The position numbers and the translations under genes were made by a program. From positions 1 to 64,000 of the forward strand of contig JABLTG010000104.1 of NCBI GenBank assembly GCA_016618085.1: a DNA stretch of 64,000 nucleotides. The letters are read 5' to 3'. Source of the stretch: Neovahlkampfia damariscottae (Eukaryota; Heterolobosea; Selenaionea; Neovahlkampfiida; Neovahlkampfiidae). The notes under the pieces were generated by a model. That model was given only the letters and a program-made list of their open reading frames with translations, searched no databases and was not told the DNA's origin. Below, in pieces: positions 11,507 through 20,419 of the stretch. Position 1 is the stretch's first letter; each line of letters opens with the position of its first letter.

Positions 11507-12234
11507 ATGAACAACAGAGAAAAAGTTAAAGAATTTGTAAATCAATCATCAATTGTACTCTTCATAAAAGGTGATCCAGGTAACGAATTATCGAATTTAA
11601 CTAAAAAAACAAGAGAAACCACTTTGCAAATTCACAAAAAAAATTTTGAAACTCTTTATTTCAAATAACATTAAATTCACTCATCAAAATGTTAGAAAAA
11701 TAAAAGAAAATTCAGAAGAATTATATGAAGAAATTAAAACATTTTCAAATTGGAAAACTTTTCCACAAGTAACATGAAACAAATGTTAAAATATTTTCAA
11801 AGGTTTTTGTTGATGGAGAGTTCATTGGTGGATTAGATATTTGCGAAGAATTAATTGAATCTGGTGAATTGTTTGATATTATTTCACAAAAATGTCCTTC
11901 TTGTCATTTCAAACGAAATGAAAAAAAAAATGTTTTCAGAATACGTTTGCCATCGTCAGATATACTCGAATATGAATATAATGACAAAGATACAATTAAT
12001 ACAATGATAAATAAATTGAATCTCAATAATGAAAAATTCATTTATCTTGAAGAAAAATCAGAAATATTGAAAGAACATTTTTATGCAAATTTAATGGAGA
12101 ATTTTGGAGAAGAAGGAGCAATATTAATTGCAGTTGAAAACATTGACCAATCTTCAGATATTAAAATACTATTTGGGTTTGCAGGTGTCTCGCTTCTCTG
12201 TTATTATGTTTACAAAAAATTTTGTCAAGAATAA
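11507..12234 (+). CDS. Monothiol glutaredoxin-like protein with C-terminal membrane anchor
   Basis: Three exons (11507-11579, 11614-11768, 11803-12234), both introns 34 nt; 219 residues. Residues 1-95 follow the monothiol glutaredoxin pattern: VLFIKGDPEKPLCKFTKKIL, then FPQVFVDGEFIGGLDI. The active-site tetrapeptide is CKFT (Cys29) instead of the usual CGFS. Family members bind Fe-S clusters with glutathione. Residues ~115-195 form an extra domain with a possible ubiquitin-like pattern, and residues ~198-215 are hydrophobic (KILFGFAGVSLLCYYVYKK), suggesting a tail anchor. The active-site exon border lies within the motif, so splicing restores it. Confidence 0.75.
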
Positions 12235-12333
12235 AAAATTTCAAATCTCAAAAAAATCAAAGAGTATTTTTGAATGAAAGAATCAAATTTGATTAACATT
12301 CAAGGATTTGAATCATTTCTCCGATTTTATTAT

Positions 12334-12340
12334 CCAATCA
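12334..12340 (+). promoter_or_regulatory. CCAATCA box
   Basis: Direct orientation, 21 nt before the ATG at 12362. Confidence 0.6.
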
Positions 12341-12361
12341 TTTTATTTTTCGTTCCAAAAC

Positions 12362-13342
12362 ATGTTGAAACAAGACACCACTGTTAAAATTTATTTGGGT
12401 CTTTCAGTCTTAGTTATATTTAGTACTCTGTTGTTCACTGCTTTTAATTTCAATATCATGACAAAGGGGCAAAATCCATGGAATAAACCTCCACAAAGTT
12501 TTGCAAAGAAAAATGAAAATGGTCCAGGTCTTTTATGGTGTGAAAGAAGAAGACCTATGGATTTTATGGCTGAACCAAGTAATGCTATTAGCAATTTTGC
12601 TTATTTTCTTGTTGGTCTAATAATGATCCATGTTGGAATTTATGATCATCTTTATAATCAAGATCCACAAAAAGAAAAAAAATCTTTGATGATACAATAT
12701 CCTGCTTTTGCATATGCTTATGGTGTCGCTGCTTGTTTATTAGGATTTGGTTCTTTTATGTGGCATGCTTCTAATTTAAAACCTCATGATGATTGGGACA
12801 GAGAATTTATGCACTCTGTTGTCATATACCCTGTGTTCTACTTTATATTTCAGCTTACTTATTGGTTTCCTGTCTCAGGTCATGTATTATTGACATTGCA
12901 TTATGGTTTGAAATACTATTTATTTTTGTTTGGTCTCCCAGTCAACAGCAGAACAGCTATGCTTTATATTTTAGTTACTGTTTTAGGTTTTGCTATTTTC
13001 AATGGTCTCGTTCTTTTCAGAACAAGGCATCTTCGCCTTCAATGGTTAATTTTAGGATTACTTGGATTTCTTGTAGGATGGGGATTTTGGAATCTGGAGA
13101 AATGGCCTGGTTGGTGTTTCCCTGATTCACCAATTCAATTCCATGCTCTTTGGCATGTTTTTACAGCATTAGCAATGCTTTCTTTGTTTTGGTATTTCAG
13201 ATCAGAAACCAAACGTGCAGATGAAACGGATTCAAATGTTTTGATTCTTCAATCAAATTCCCAAACTTATGGTGTTGATAAACTCATTGAACAAATGGAA
13301 TCACTCTGTGAAATATTTGAAAGTGATGAAAACTCAGAATAA
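12362..13342 (+). CDS. Alkaline-ceramidase-like (CREST family) membrane hydrolase, copy 1
   Basis: Single exon, 326 residues, about seven hydrophobic segments. Ceramidase-family zinc ligands and partners are visible: Ser-x3-His in GSFMWHAS, Asp in DDWDREFM, and HALWH near the C-terminus. The N-terminal GPGLLWCERRRPMDFMAEPS block fits the conserved acidic region that precedes TM1. The expected role is hydrolysis of ceramide to sphingosine and fatty acid in the ER or Golgi membrane. A close paralogue follows 60 bp downstream on the same strand. The start follows the promoter box; the upstream in-frame codon is only TTG. Confidence 0.75.
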   Translation: MLKQDTTVKIYLGLSVLVIFSTLLFTAFNFNIMTKGQNPWNKPPQSFAKKNENGPGLLWCERRRPMDFMAEPSNAISNFAYFLVGLIMIHVGIYDHLYNQDPQKEKKSLMIQYPAFAYAYGVAACLLGFGSFMWHASNLKPHDDWDREFMHSVVIYPVFYFIFQLTYWFPVSGHVLLTLHYGLKYYLFLFGLPVNSRTAMLYILVTVLGFAIFNGLVLFRTRHLRLQWLILGLLGFLVGWGFWNLEKWPGWCFPDSPIQFHALWHVFTALAMLSLFWYFRSETKRADETDSNVLILQSNSQTYGVDKLIEQMESLCEIFESDENSE

Positions 13343-13380
13343 AAATTCTGTTTTGTTTAAAAAGTGAATTGTAAATTTGA

Positions 13381-13387
13381 CCAATCA
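13381..13387 (+). promoter_or_regulatory. CCAATCA box
   Basis: Direct orientation, 15 nt before the ATG at 13403; the tandem copy upstream has the same arrangement. Confidence 0.6.
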
Positions 13388-13402
13388 TTTCACTACAACA
13401 TC

Positions 13403-14404
13403 ATGACGTTTGGTGTGAGAGAAGCCACTGCTAAAATATATTTAACACTTTCTGTAGTAGGTATATGGTGTATTTGTTTATTTATTGTTATTAACTTCAA
13501 CATACTCACAAAAGGAACCAATCCTTGGAACAAACCAACATCAAGAATTCAAAAAAATCATACCAGCCCAATCCAAAGCCACTACTGTAATCAAAAAATA
13601 AATAAAAATGATAAAAATGGACCAGGTCTTTTATGGTGCGAAAGAAGAAGACCTCTAGATTTTATGGCTGAACCAAGTAACTCTTTGAGTAATTTTGCAT
13701 ACATTCTCTTTGGTTTGATAATGATTCACTTTGGAATTTATGATCAATATTACAATACAGATCCTGACAAAGACAAAAAATCATTGATAATTCAACACCC
13801 AGCTTTTTCATATGCTTTTGGATTTTCAAATATTCTTTTAGGTATTTGCTCATTTCTCTTTCATGCAGCCAACATGAAACCATATGGCCATTGGGATGTA
13901 ATGAGTATGTACTCATGTACATTATATCCAATTTGGTACATGATATTTCAACATGTTCATTGGATTCCAAAATCAGGAGATGTACTTTTATGCATTCATT
14001 TTGGAATATTATACTATTTGTTTTTATTTGGATTGCCTGGATATTCAAATCAGTTTGTTATGATTTCAATAGTTCTCATTCTCCTCGTGGGTGTGATTGC
14101 TACATATTTTATAAAAAGGGAGAACCGAGTTTTCTCTATCTGGGTTGTAGTTGCTGCTTTCTTTTCAGTTATATTCGGATTTGCTTTATGGAATTTAGAA
14201 AAAGTCCCTGGATGGTGCAACCCAGATGCAATTTTCCAATTCCATGCAATTTGGCATGCATTAACTGGATTATCACTTGGACTATCATACTGGTATGTAA
14301 GAATAGAAGTTGCAAAAGAAATGATTGAAGAAAGGAATTCATTTGACGTTGTAATTGAAAAAATTGAACAAATTTATGATGTATTTGAAGAAAAAAATCC
14401 ATAG
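13403..14404 (+). CDS. Alkaline-ceramidase-like membrane hydrolase, copy 2 (tandem paralogue)
   Basis: Single exon, 333 residues. It aligns with its neighbour through the whole length, for example GPGLLWCERRRPLDFMAEPS and KVPGWC near the C-terminus. The family residues are kept: SFLFHAAN, WDVMSMY and HAIWH. It differs by a ~20-residue polar insertion after the first TM. Divergence between copies is substantial, so the duplication is not recent. Both copies appear intact, which suggests different substrates or expression rather than redundancy (inference). Confidence 0.75.
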   Translation: MTFGVREATAKIYLTLSVVGIWCICLFIVINFNILTKGTNPWNKPTSRIQKNHTSPIQSHYCNQKINKNDKNGPGLLWCERRRPLDFMAEPSNSLSNFAYILFGLIMIHFGIYDQYYNTDPDKDKKSLIIQHPAFSYAFGFSNILLGICSFLFHAANMKPYGHWDVMSMYSCTLYPIWYMIFQHVHWIPKSGDVLLCIHFGILYYLFLFGLPGYSNQFVMISIVLILLVGVIATYFIKRENRVFSIWVVVAAFFSVIFGFALWNLEKVPGWCNPDAIFQFHAIWHALTGLSLGLSYWYVRIEVAKEMIEERNSFDVVIEKIEQIYDVFEEKNP

Positions 14405-14502
14405 AAAATAAATATTGTTTGAATCCTTTTTCACAAAAAAATTTATTAAATTTAGTTTCTTTTTTTTTGTCCAATGAAACAGATCAATCACTTGAAAGAA
14501 GG

Positions 14503-15573
14503 ATGAAAGATGAATTAAAAATTCTTGCTGGTGGACTGATAAAACATTTAAAAATCCAACATATATCACATGAAAATCAGAAAATTGTGATGAAACTAAA
14601 AGTTGAAGAGATTCATTTAGCCGGAACATTAAAACGAGTACATGGTGGCACATTTTCAACTTTATGTGATACATGTATTGGACTTGGTTCAAAATTAAAC
14701 TTACCAAAAAATGCTACAAACTTTGCAGTCTTAAATTCAAACACAAACTTTTTAGGTTTTGGAAGTTTAGGAGATACTTTAACTTGCACTGCAACACAGA
14801 TGCACTGTGGAAAATCAACTCAAGTTTGGGATGCAGTAATAAAATCAAACAACAAAATTTTATCAACCACAAAATCTACTGTTTTAAATTTATATGAAAC
14901 TGAAATGGAGATAAAAAATAACAAATTATTAGGTTTAAATTTTACAATAAAAGATACAAATAAAGAAGAAATAGAATCTAAATTTGATGCTTATTCTGTC
15001 AAATGGGAGGAGTATGTCAAATTTGGAAAATACAATATTTTTAATTGGATTTCTGAAAATTGTAAAAACGTAAAGAACAAAGATTATCAAATATTAGACT
15101 TAGCATGCGGAATAGGTTTAATAACAAAATGTCTTAAAGAAAATGGAGTCAAAGGAAAGTTTACAGGATCAGATATTTCTCAAGGAATGATTGAAAAAGC
15201 GATGAAAACAAAAAATTATAATGGAGGAATTTTAAAATTAGATTTGGATGAAAAAATACCATTAAACAAAAAATTTGATCTGATAACTTGTTTTGGAGCC
15301 ACAGAATTATTCAATTCAGTTGACACATTTCTCCAAGAAGTTCGTAGATTGTTAAAAGGTGAATTTTGGGTTTCTTTTCAATTTAATGATGAAATATTTA
15401 ATCCAACAGAACACCAAGGAATTAAAGGTTTCACAGAAAATGAAATTAGAAATAAATTAAAAAACTATAACTTTAACATTTTGGATTTGAAAATTGAAAA
15501 AGAAGCTTATTTTACAAACCATCCAGAAAGAGGATATTCTGCAGTGCCATATATTTTAATAAGGTGTAAATAA
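14503..15573 (+). CDS. Hotdog thioesterase / SAM methyltransferase fusion
   Basis: Single exon, 356 residues. Residues ~10-150 are a PaaI-type hotdog domain with the HGGTFSTLCDT active-site pattern (Gly-Gly loop and Asp) typical of acyl-CoA thioesterases. Residues ~170-356 are a class I methyltransferase: motif I ILDLACGIGL, acidic residue in GSDIS, and a post-motif region around DLITCFGATE. The likely substrates are an acyl thioester and an unknown methyl acceptor. The ATG at 14503 is used because the longer frame starts only with TTG and runs through the presumed promoter (CCAATGA at 14471). Convergent with LSM3, 11 bp apart. Confidence 0.75.
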   Translation: MKDELKILAGGLIKHLKIQHISHENQKIVMKLKVEEIHLAGTLKRVHGGTFSTLCDTCIGLGSKLNLPKNATNFAVLNSNTNFLGFGSLGDTLTCTATQMHCGKSTQVWDAVIKSNNKILSTTKSTVLNLYETEMEIKNNKLLGLNFTIKDTNKEEIESKFDAYSVKWEEYVKFGKYNIFNWISENCKNVKNKDYQILDLACGIGLITKCLKENGVKGKFTGSDISQGMIEKAMKTKNYNGGILKLDLDEKIPLNKKFDLITCFGATELFNSVDTFLQEVRRLLKGEFWVSFQFNDEIFNPTEHQGIKGFTENEIRNKLKNYNFNILDLKIEKEAYFTNHPERGYSAVPYILIRCK

Positions 15574-15584
15574 AAAATTGTTAT

Positions 15585-15926
15585 TTAAGTACGAATTGGT
15601 GGACTGATTAAAATAATACCATCTCCTCTAACAAAGAGCATTGGAATTTTTCTTTTTTTTGTTTCTATTGTTTGTTCATTTGTTTCAACGTTTACCTTTG
15701 TATGAAATTAATTATTTTTTTTTTACTTTGTAAATTTCTTGTGTTTCTTCTGCATTTCCGAGCACTAAATTCAAATGTTGATCAAATCCCTTCAAAAAGT
15801 CAAAATAATCAGAATTATTACATGTAATACACCTTTTAATTCTCTATTTCCTTTCATTTTTACAACTACTTTCTCATCTAAAGCAAGTTTTATTAAGTCA
15901 AGTGGTTCTTGTAAAGTTGAAGACAT
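15585..15926 (-). CDS. LSM3: U6 snRNA-associated Sm-like protein LSm3
   Basis: Three exons (15926-15822, 15789-15727, 15695-15585); introns 32 and 31 nt; 92 residues, the usual LSm3 size. Sm1 and Sm2 motifs are complete once spliced: [20 protein letters not shown], then [16 protein letters not shown], and finally [17 protein letters not shown]. LSm3 is part of the LSm2-8 ring on U6 snRNA and the LSm1-7 mRNA-decay ring. No single frame covers it because each exon is short. A CCAATCA box lies 9 nt before the ATG. Confidence 0.93.
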
Positions 15927-15935
15927 TTTAAAGAT

Positions 15936-15942
15936 CCAATCA
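15936..15942 (+). promoter_or_regulatory. CCAATCA box between LSM3 and the M50B-like gene
   Basis: 9 nt before the LSM3 ATG (minus strand). The divergent M50B-like gene starts at 16044 and has its own ATTGG at 16030-16034. Confidence 0.5.
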
Positions 15943-16043
15943 GATTGTTTGGAAAAAAAAGGAAACTAAACATTTCATTTCTTTCGTATAATTGTTTCAT
16001 TTTCTTCATTTTTTCTTTAGTATTTTTTTATTGGTCATTTCAA

Positions 16044-16879
16044 ATGAGTTTCCGAAACAGATGGTCGTATGATGAACCTCTCATGTATTCATCTCGTGAT
16101 TCTAGGTCTCTATTCAGCTCGAAATACTCTTGGATAATCTCAGTGGCACTTGTAACAATTTTTTTATGGAGATTTAGATATGGAGAACTTATTTTATATC
16201 CATTTACTTTAGTTTCAACATTTGTACATGAATTAGGACATGGTTTAACTGCAAAATTGGTAGGATTTCAATTTTCCAGTCTTTTAATGGAAACAGGTAA
16301 TTTTTTTATGATTTGAATATTAGATGGAAGTGGAATGGCTGTATTTTATTATCCAGAAGATGCTTCAAGATTTGCCTTAGCTTTTGTTTCATTTATGGGA
16401 CCGATGAATGGACCTTTCATGGGAAGTATTTTCATCATTTTGAGAAGTTTTAATTTGACAAAACAAATTATTTACTTTTTTATTATTGCATTGACTCTTA
16501 CTGGTATATTATACATTGGAAACTTTTTTGGATTTATATTCATTATTGCAATGATTGCATTATTAATTATTGTTTTACAAACAAAAGAAATTTTTCAAAT
16601 ATTTTTTGTTGATATGTTAGGAACTCAAATAGGTATTTTTTAATTTTTTTTTTAATTTTTGAAGCCATTGGAATCTATCATGATTTAGAATATCTTTTTA
16701 CTTACGAAGTTGAAGGAATGAATGGAAAAATGATGCTTTCTGATACAGGATCAATCCAACAAGTTCTAATTTTACCTCATTGGTTTTGGGCCACTTTTAT
16801 GTTGTGTATAGCTACATTTATGTTAATTTCAAGTTTAATTTTATCATTCAATCGTTCTAAAGATGATTCAATTGATTAA
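16044..16879 (+). CDS. Peptidase M50B-like membrane protein
   Basis: Three exons (16044-16296, 16324-16632, 16665-16879); introns 27 and 32 nt; 258 residues. The zinc-protease motif HELGH occurs in STFVHELGHGLTAKLVG, just after the first TM segment, followed by several hydrophobic helices, as in the M50B-like branch related to site-2 proteases. The second catalytic Asp motif is not obvious to me. It could act in intramembrane proteolysis or be a structural relative. The start is the ATG after ATTGGTCA; a longer frame begins with a non-ATG codon inside the LSM3 promoter. Confidence 0.75.
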
Positions 16880-16916
16880 ACCAATAAAATTCATTTGTTT
16901 GTCCACATCTTCATCC

Positions 16917-17607
16917 ATGGAGAAGTATTTAGGTTACGTTGAAAAAATTCGAACTTTTATGAATATACCATTGGGTCAAGAAGTTTTTGATCCAAGAATG
17001 ATTGTGTCTCAAATCTTTTTATTACAAACTACTTGTTATATTAGTGTAGGAGTGATTTCTTTTTTTTTGGACGCACTTGTTGGTAAATGGGTATGCCTAG
17101 ATCAATTGGTAAATTTATATTCAATTTAAATATGATTATAGTTCAGTTATAGAGCCTTTTCACTTTATTCATTATTTGGAGGAGCTACAAGTAAGTGTTT
17201 TAAATTTTTCTAAATTTTGTTAACAGTGATTTCATGGATTTTGGGTTCTTTTATGAAGTAATTTGAGTTAAAAAAATTAAAATATAGTGCTTTGGCAATG
17301 TACTTTGTTATTCAAAGATCCAGAAAGTGTCTAGATTTTACTTTAACTTTTTATTTTGTTCATTTTTTTGTTTGTGTATTTTTCAAAGGATTTCCAATAC
17401 AGTAAGAGATAACAAATTAGAAAATATTTTTTAAAAAGTTGGGAATGGTGGATTTGTATGGTCTTGTGTGCCATAATTCAATCAGTTTTAGGTGAATTTC
17501 TTTGTTATAGAAGAGAATTACAATATATTCCAATAAAAAAGAAAAAGACAAAAGAGAAACAAGATACAAAAATTGAAGTGTTGAATACTGATGATTTGGA
17601 AGTCTAA
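16917..17607 (+). CDS. SYS1: SYS1-like Golgi membrane protein
   Basis: Five exons (16917-17108, 17142-17190, 17227-17257, 17288-17401, 17439-17607); introns 33, 36, 30 and 37 nt; one exon is only 31 nt. 184 residues with four TM helices. Family marks: FDPRMIVSQIFLLQT near the start, SRKCLDFTLTFYF in the middle and LGEFLCYRRELQ near the end. SYS1 recruits the ARL3/ARFRP1 GTPase to the trans-Golgi. It lies 37 bp after the M50B-like gene on the same strand, with CCAAT at 16881-16885. Confidence 0.9.
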
Positions 17608-17694
17608 AAGTAAAAAAAATAAAAACATATTTATTTTTAAAAAAATATTCAAAAATTTAATTTTTTAAATGAAAAATTTATTTTTTTTTTTCTG

Positions 17695-17701
17695 CCAATC
17701 A
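17695..17701 (+). promoter_or_regulatory. CCAATCA box
   Basis: 30 nt before the ATG at 17732. It lies inside the longer open frame that starts at 17669, which argues for the downstream ATG. Confidence 0.55.
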
Positions 17702-17731
17702 AATTTTGTTTGTACTTCTCTTCAATTTTTT

Positions 17732-20275
17732 ATGTTGCGCACAGTTCATAAATCATTCACCAAAGTTTTGATAAAACAGAAATATCATAACTTCCATACA
17801 AATTCAAAAAAATTTAAAAAAGAAGATGAAACAGAAAATTTTCAAACGAGTGAAATTATCCAAAACAAACACAGCGTTACACAAAAAAAAAAATATGAAA
17901 CAAAAGATGGTGAAATAGAAGAAACTAAATTTAAATATGAACATCCAAAAAAAGATGAATCTTTTGAAAGTCACCAAAAAAAAGTTAAAACAGTTGTTGC
18001 TGGAAATACACTTGAAAATATAACTGAAAAAAAACGTTCAATGAGAAGAAAGAATATTGATCAAAATGAATATATAGATGAATTAAAAGTCAAAAGTCAA
18101 ACAAAAAGAGCAACTTCACCTGAAAGAACAAGTCAAAACAAATTTGGAATTTTGAAATCAGAAGAAAAATTAGAAAAAGTTCAAAGAACACAAACAACAG
18201 TTTCACCATATGACAAGAATTCAACTATCAAAAAGAAAGGAAGTGTAGTTAAACATGCACCTGAAAAAGATTATTCTTCAAAAAAAGTTGAATTAGGAAA
18301 AGTATTAAGTCAATTAAAAGAAAATGTCAAAACTGTTAAAAGTGTTGAAAAAGTTGAAAATCAAAAGGTAATTAGAAAACAAGATACAGTTCATCAAAAA
18401 AGAACAGTTACTTTAGAAACAAAAAGTCCAAGAACTTTAAAAGAATCTGAATTTAGAAGAATTACTTCAAGACCAAATCAACAAAGTCTTACAACCAATG
18501 AACAACCAAAAAGATTTGGAGGAAATAAAACAGCAAGAAGATTACCACCTGTTGAACCAAAAATAAAAGAATCACCTGAAGTATCATTACCTGATGAAAT
18601 TGATGAAGAAGATCATATTGAAGAAATTCCAATGGGTGAAGATGAAGATTATATTTCACCAAATGATTTCAAACGTAATATTCAAATTCAAAGAGCAATT
18701 GCAAAAGAAAGAGATGAAAAAAGATTACTCAGAGAAGAAAAAAAAAAAAAAGAATTAAAAACTTCAAAGAGAAGAGAATCAAGAAAAAAAAAACTTGATG
18801 AAGATTTTGGAAGAGAAAAAAAAAGTTCAAATGAAGAAGATTATGAATTTGATTATGAAGAAGGTTATAAACAAGAAAGAAAAACAAAATCATCTTCAAA
18901 ATCTGAACAAGATGATTTTCCTGTTGCTTATTCAAAATCAATTATTCCTGAATATTTTACAGATTCACAAGCTGTTCCTTATGAAAATGGTGAAAAACAA
19001 GCAAAGTTAACAAATATATTGACAAACTCTTTGAAAAGAATCAGTACAGAAATTGTTCAAATTTTGAATGAAATCAATAAAGAAAAAGAAAAAGAAATTC
19101 AAAAATTAGAAACAAAAGTTTCAAAAGGTGAAATTTCTCAAGAAAAAGCAAATTTAATGAAAAGAGCATATCCAGATGTTTACACTCTCTCAACAGTTCC
19201 AAATTTTAATTTTCAAAGTACAGATTCAGTATCACAAGTTTTACAAGAATTTGTAACAAAATATGAAACAATTAAAGAAGAAAAGATATCAACTATTAAA
19301 GATATTGAAAGATTAAATGCATTTGAGTTACAAGAATTTGAAAAGAAAGGTGAATTAACAAAAGAAATTATTGAAAGTTATATTGATGAAACACCAATGT
19401 CTGCAATTATTGATGAAGTTTATCGTCAATTAGATTATAAATTAAATGTTCTTGGAGACAATATTACATTTGATAATTGTCAAAGTGTAATTGATGATCT
19501 CATGAATCAACATTTTGTTGGAAGAAATTCAGCTGTTTCAAAATATTTACCAAAAGATGAAGAAGATGAAAATATCAATAGAACTCATTGGAGTCAATGG
19601 ATAAATGAAGAACAAAAAAAAGAACTTTCTTTTGCATTTCTTTCAAAATTATATGAAATTGCAGGACATATTAAAAATCCAACTGAATTTCAAAAAAGTA
19701 TTGAAAATTATTCAAGAGAAAATGAAAGTTCAAATGATGATTTGGATGATGATGAATATATGCAAACACCTGATGAATTAGAAAATCATGTTTTAGTTTT
19801 AGAAAAGAAATTACTTCGTCAAATTGCAGCTTTTCGTCATGAAGTAATTGAATATCAAATTGATACACCTAAAATTGAAGATATTAGAGCTTATAAAATT
19901 GCAGGTAAATTTGGAAAGAATAGAGTTATGGTACCTTATGAAAGATATTATTCAAGATATATTGATGAATTAAAAGATGGTAGTTATGCAAAAAATCGTT
20001 TTGTTCAACAATGTAGATCTGTTTCAAAAAATACAACAATGACAGTGAAACAAAAAGTACATTATATGAAATCAATGTTTAATGTTTATAAACAATTTAA
20101 TCTTGATACAAGAGGTGAACGTAAACCATTTGTTAAAACACCTATTTTGGAGAAATATTTACCAAAACCAAAGAAAGATTTTGATGAAAGATCACAATAC
20201 GTTTTGGATTTGATCACACAAAAAAGAGAGAAAACAAAAAATGTTAGAGATAAAAGAAAACAAAAAAAGGAATAA
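17732..20275 (+). CDS. Large charged protein, possible mitochondrial presequence, family not recognised
   Basis: Single exon, 847 residues. The first ~30 residues (MLRTVHKSFTKVLIKQKYHN...) are basic and lack acidic residues, as in mitochondrial targeting presequences. Residues ~30-400 are Lys/Glu/Ser-rich and probably disordered, with Asp/Glu clusters. Residues ~420-840 are more ordered and helical, ending in a very basic tail. A mitoribosomal or RNA-binding role is conceivable but unproven. A second possible ATG at 17669 was rejected because the promoter box lies between the two. Confidence 0.7.
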   Translation: MLRTVHKSFTKVLIKQKYHNFHTNSKKFKKEDETENFQTSEIIQNKHSVTQKKKYETKDGEIEETKFKYEHPKKDESFESHQKKVKTVVAGNTLENITEKKRSMRRKNIDQNEYIDELKVKSQTKRATSPERTSQNKFGILKSEEKLEKVQRTQTTVSPYDKNSTIKKKGSVVKHAPEKDYSSKKVELGKVLSQLKENVKTVKSVEKVENQKVIRKQDTVHQKRTVTLETKSPRTLKESEFRRITSRPNQQSLTTNEQPKRFGGNKTARRLPPVEPKIKESPEVSLPDEIDEEDHIEEIPMGEDEDYISPNDFKRNIQIQRAIAKERDEKRLLREEKKKKELKTSKRRESRKKKLDEDFGREKKSSNEEDYEFDYEEGYKQERKTKSSSKSEQDDFPVAYSKSIIPEYFTDSQAVPYENGEKQAKLTNILTNSLKRISTEIVQILNEINKEKEKEIQKLETKVSKGEISQEKANLMKRAYPDVYTLSTVPNFNFQSTDSVSQVLQEFVTKYETIKEEKISTIKDIERLNAFELQEFEKKGELTKEIIESYIDETPMSAIIDEVYRQLDYKLNVLGDNITFDNCQSVIDDLMNQHFVGRNSAVSKYLPKDEEDENINRTHWSQWINEEQKKELSFAFLSKLYEIAGHIKNPTEFQKSIENYSRENESSNDDLDDDEYMQTPDELENHVLVLEKKLLRQIAAFRHEVIEYQIDTPKIEDIRAYKIAGKFGKNRVMVPYERYYSRYIDELKDGSYAKNRFVQQCRSVSKNTTMTVKQKVHYMKSMFNVYKQFNLDTRGERKPFVKTPILEKYLPKPKKDFDERSQYVLDLITQKREKTKNVRDKRKQKKE

Positions 20276-20346
20276 ATTAAATTGTGCTCATTTTAATCTT
20301 CCAAAAGTTCATCATTGAATGACTCAATTGGTCTTGAATCCTATTC

Positions 20347-20364
20347 AAAACCCAATTGGGTTTT
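20347..20364. repeat. 18-bp perfect palindrome in spacer
   Basis: AAAACCCAATTGGGTTTT is self-complementary end to end. It lies 71 bp after the stop of the upstream gene and 30 bp before the DOCK promoter box. It contains CCAAT on both strands. It could be a dimeric factor site or a 3'-end hairpin. Confidence 0.6.
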
Positions 20365-20393
20365 CTCTTTTATTTATTCTCCGATTGATTGCA

Positions 20394-20400
20394 CCAATCA
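20394..20400 (+). promoter_or_regulatory. CCAATCA box
   Basis: 19 nt before the ATG at 20420. Confidence 0.6.
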
Positions 20401-20419
20401 AAATAACATACTGTTTCTG

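Noticed and set aside
13846-14328. 160-codon alternative frame over ceramidase copy 2
   Set aside because: Out-of-frame shadow of a well-supported gene with conserved active-site residues.
17669-17731. Upstream ATG for the large charged protein
   Set aside because: The CCAATCA box lies between this ATG and the one at 17732, and the shorter N-terminus looks like a presequence.
20276-20346. Possible tail of a small minus-strand gene with an acidic C-terminus
   Set aside because: Too little room for the remaining exons, and no start or family support.
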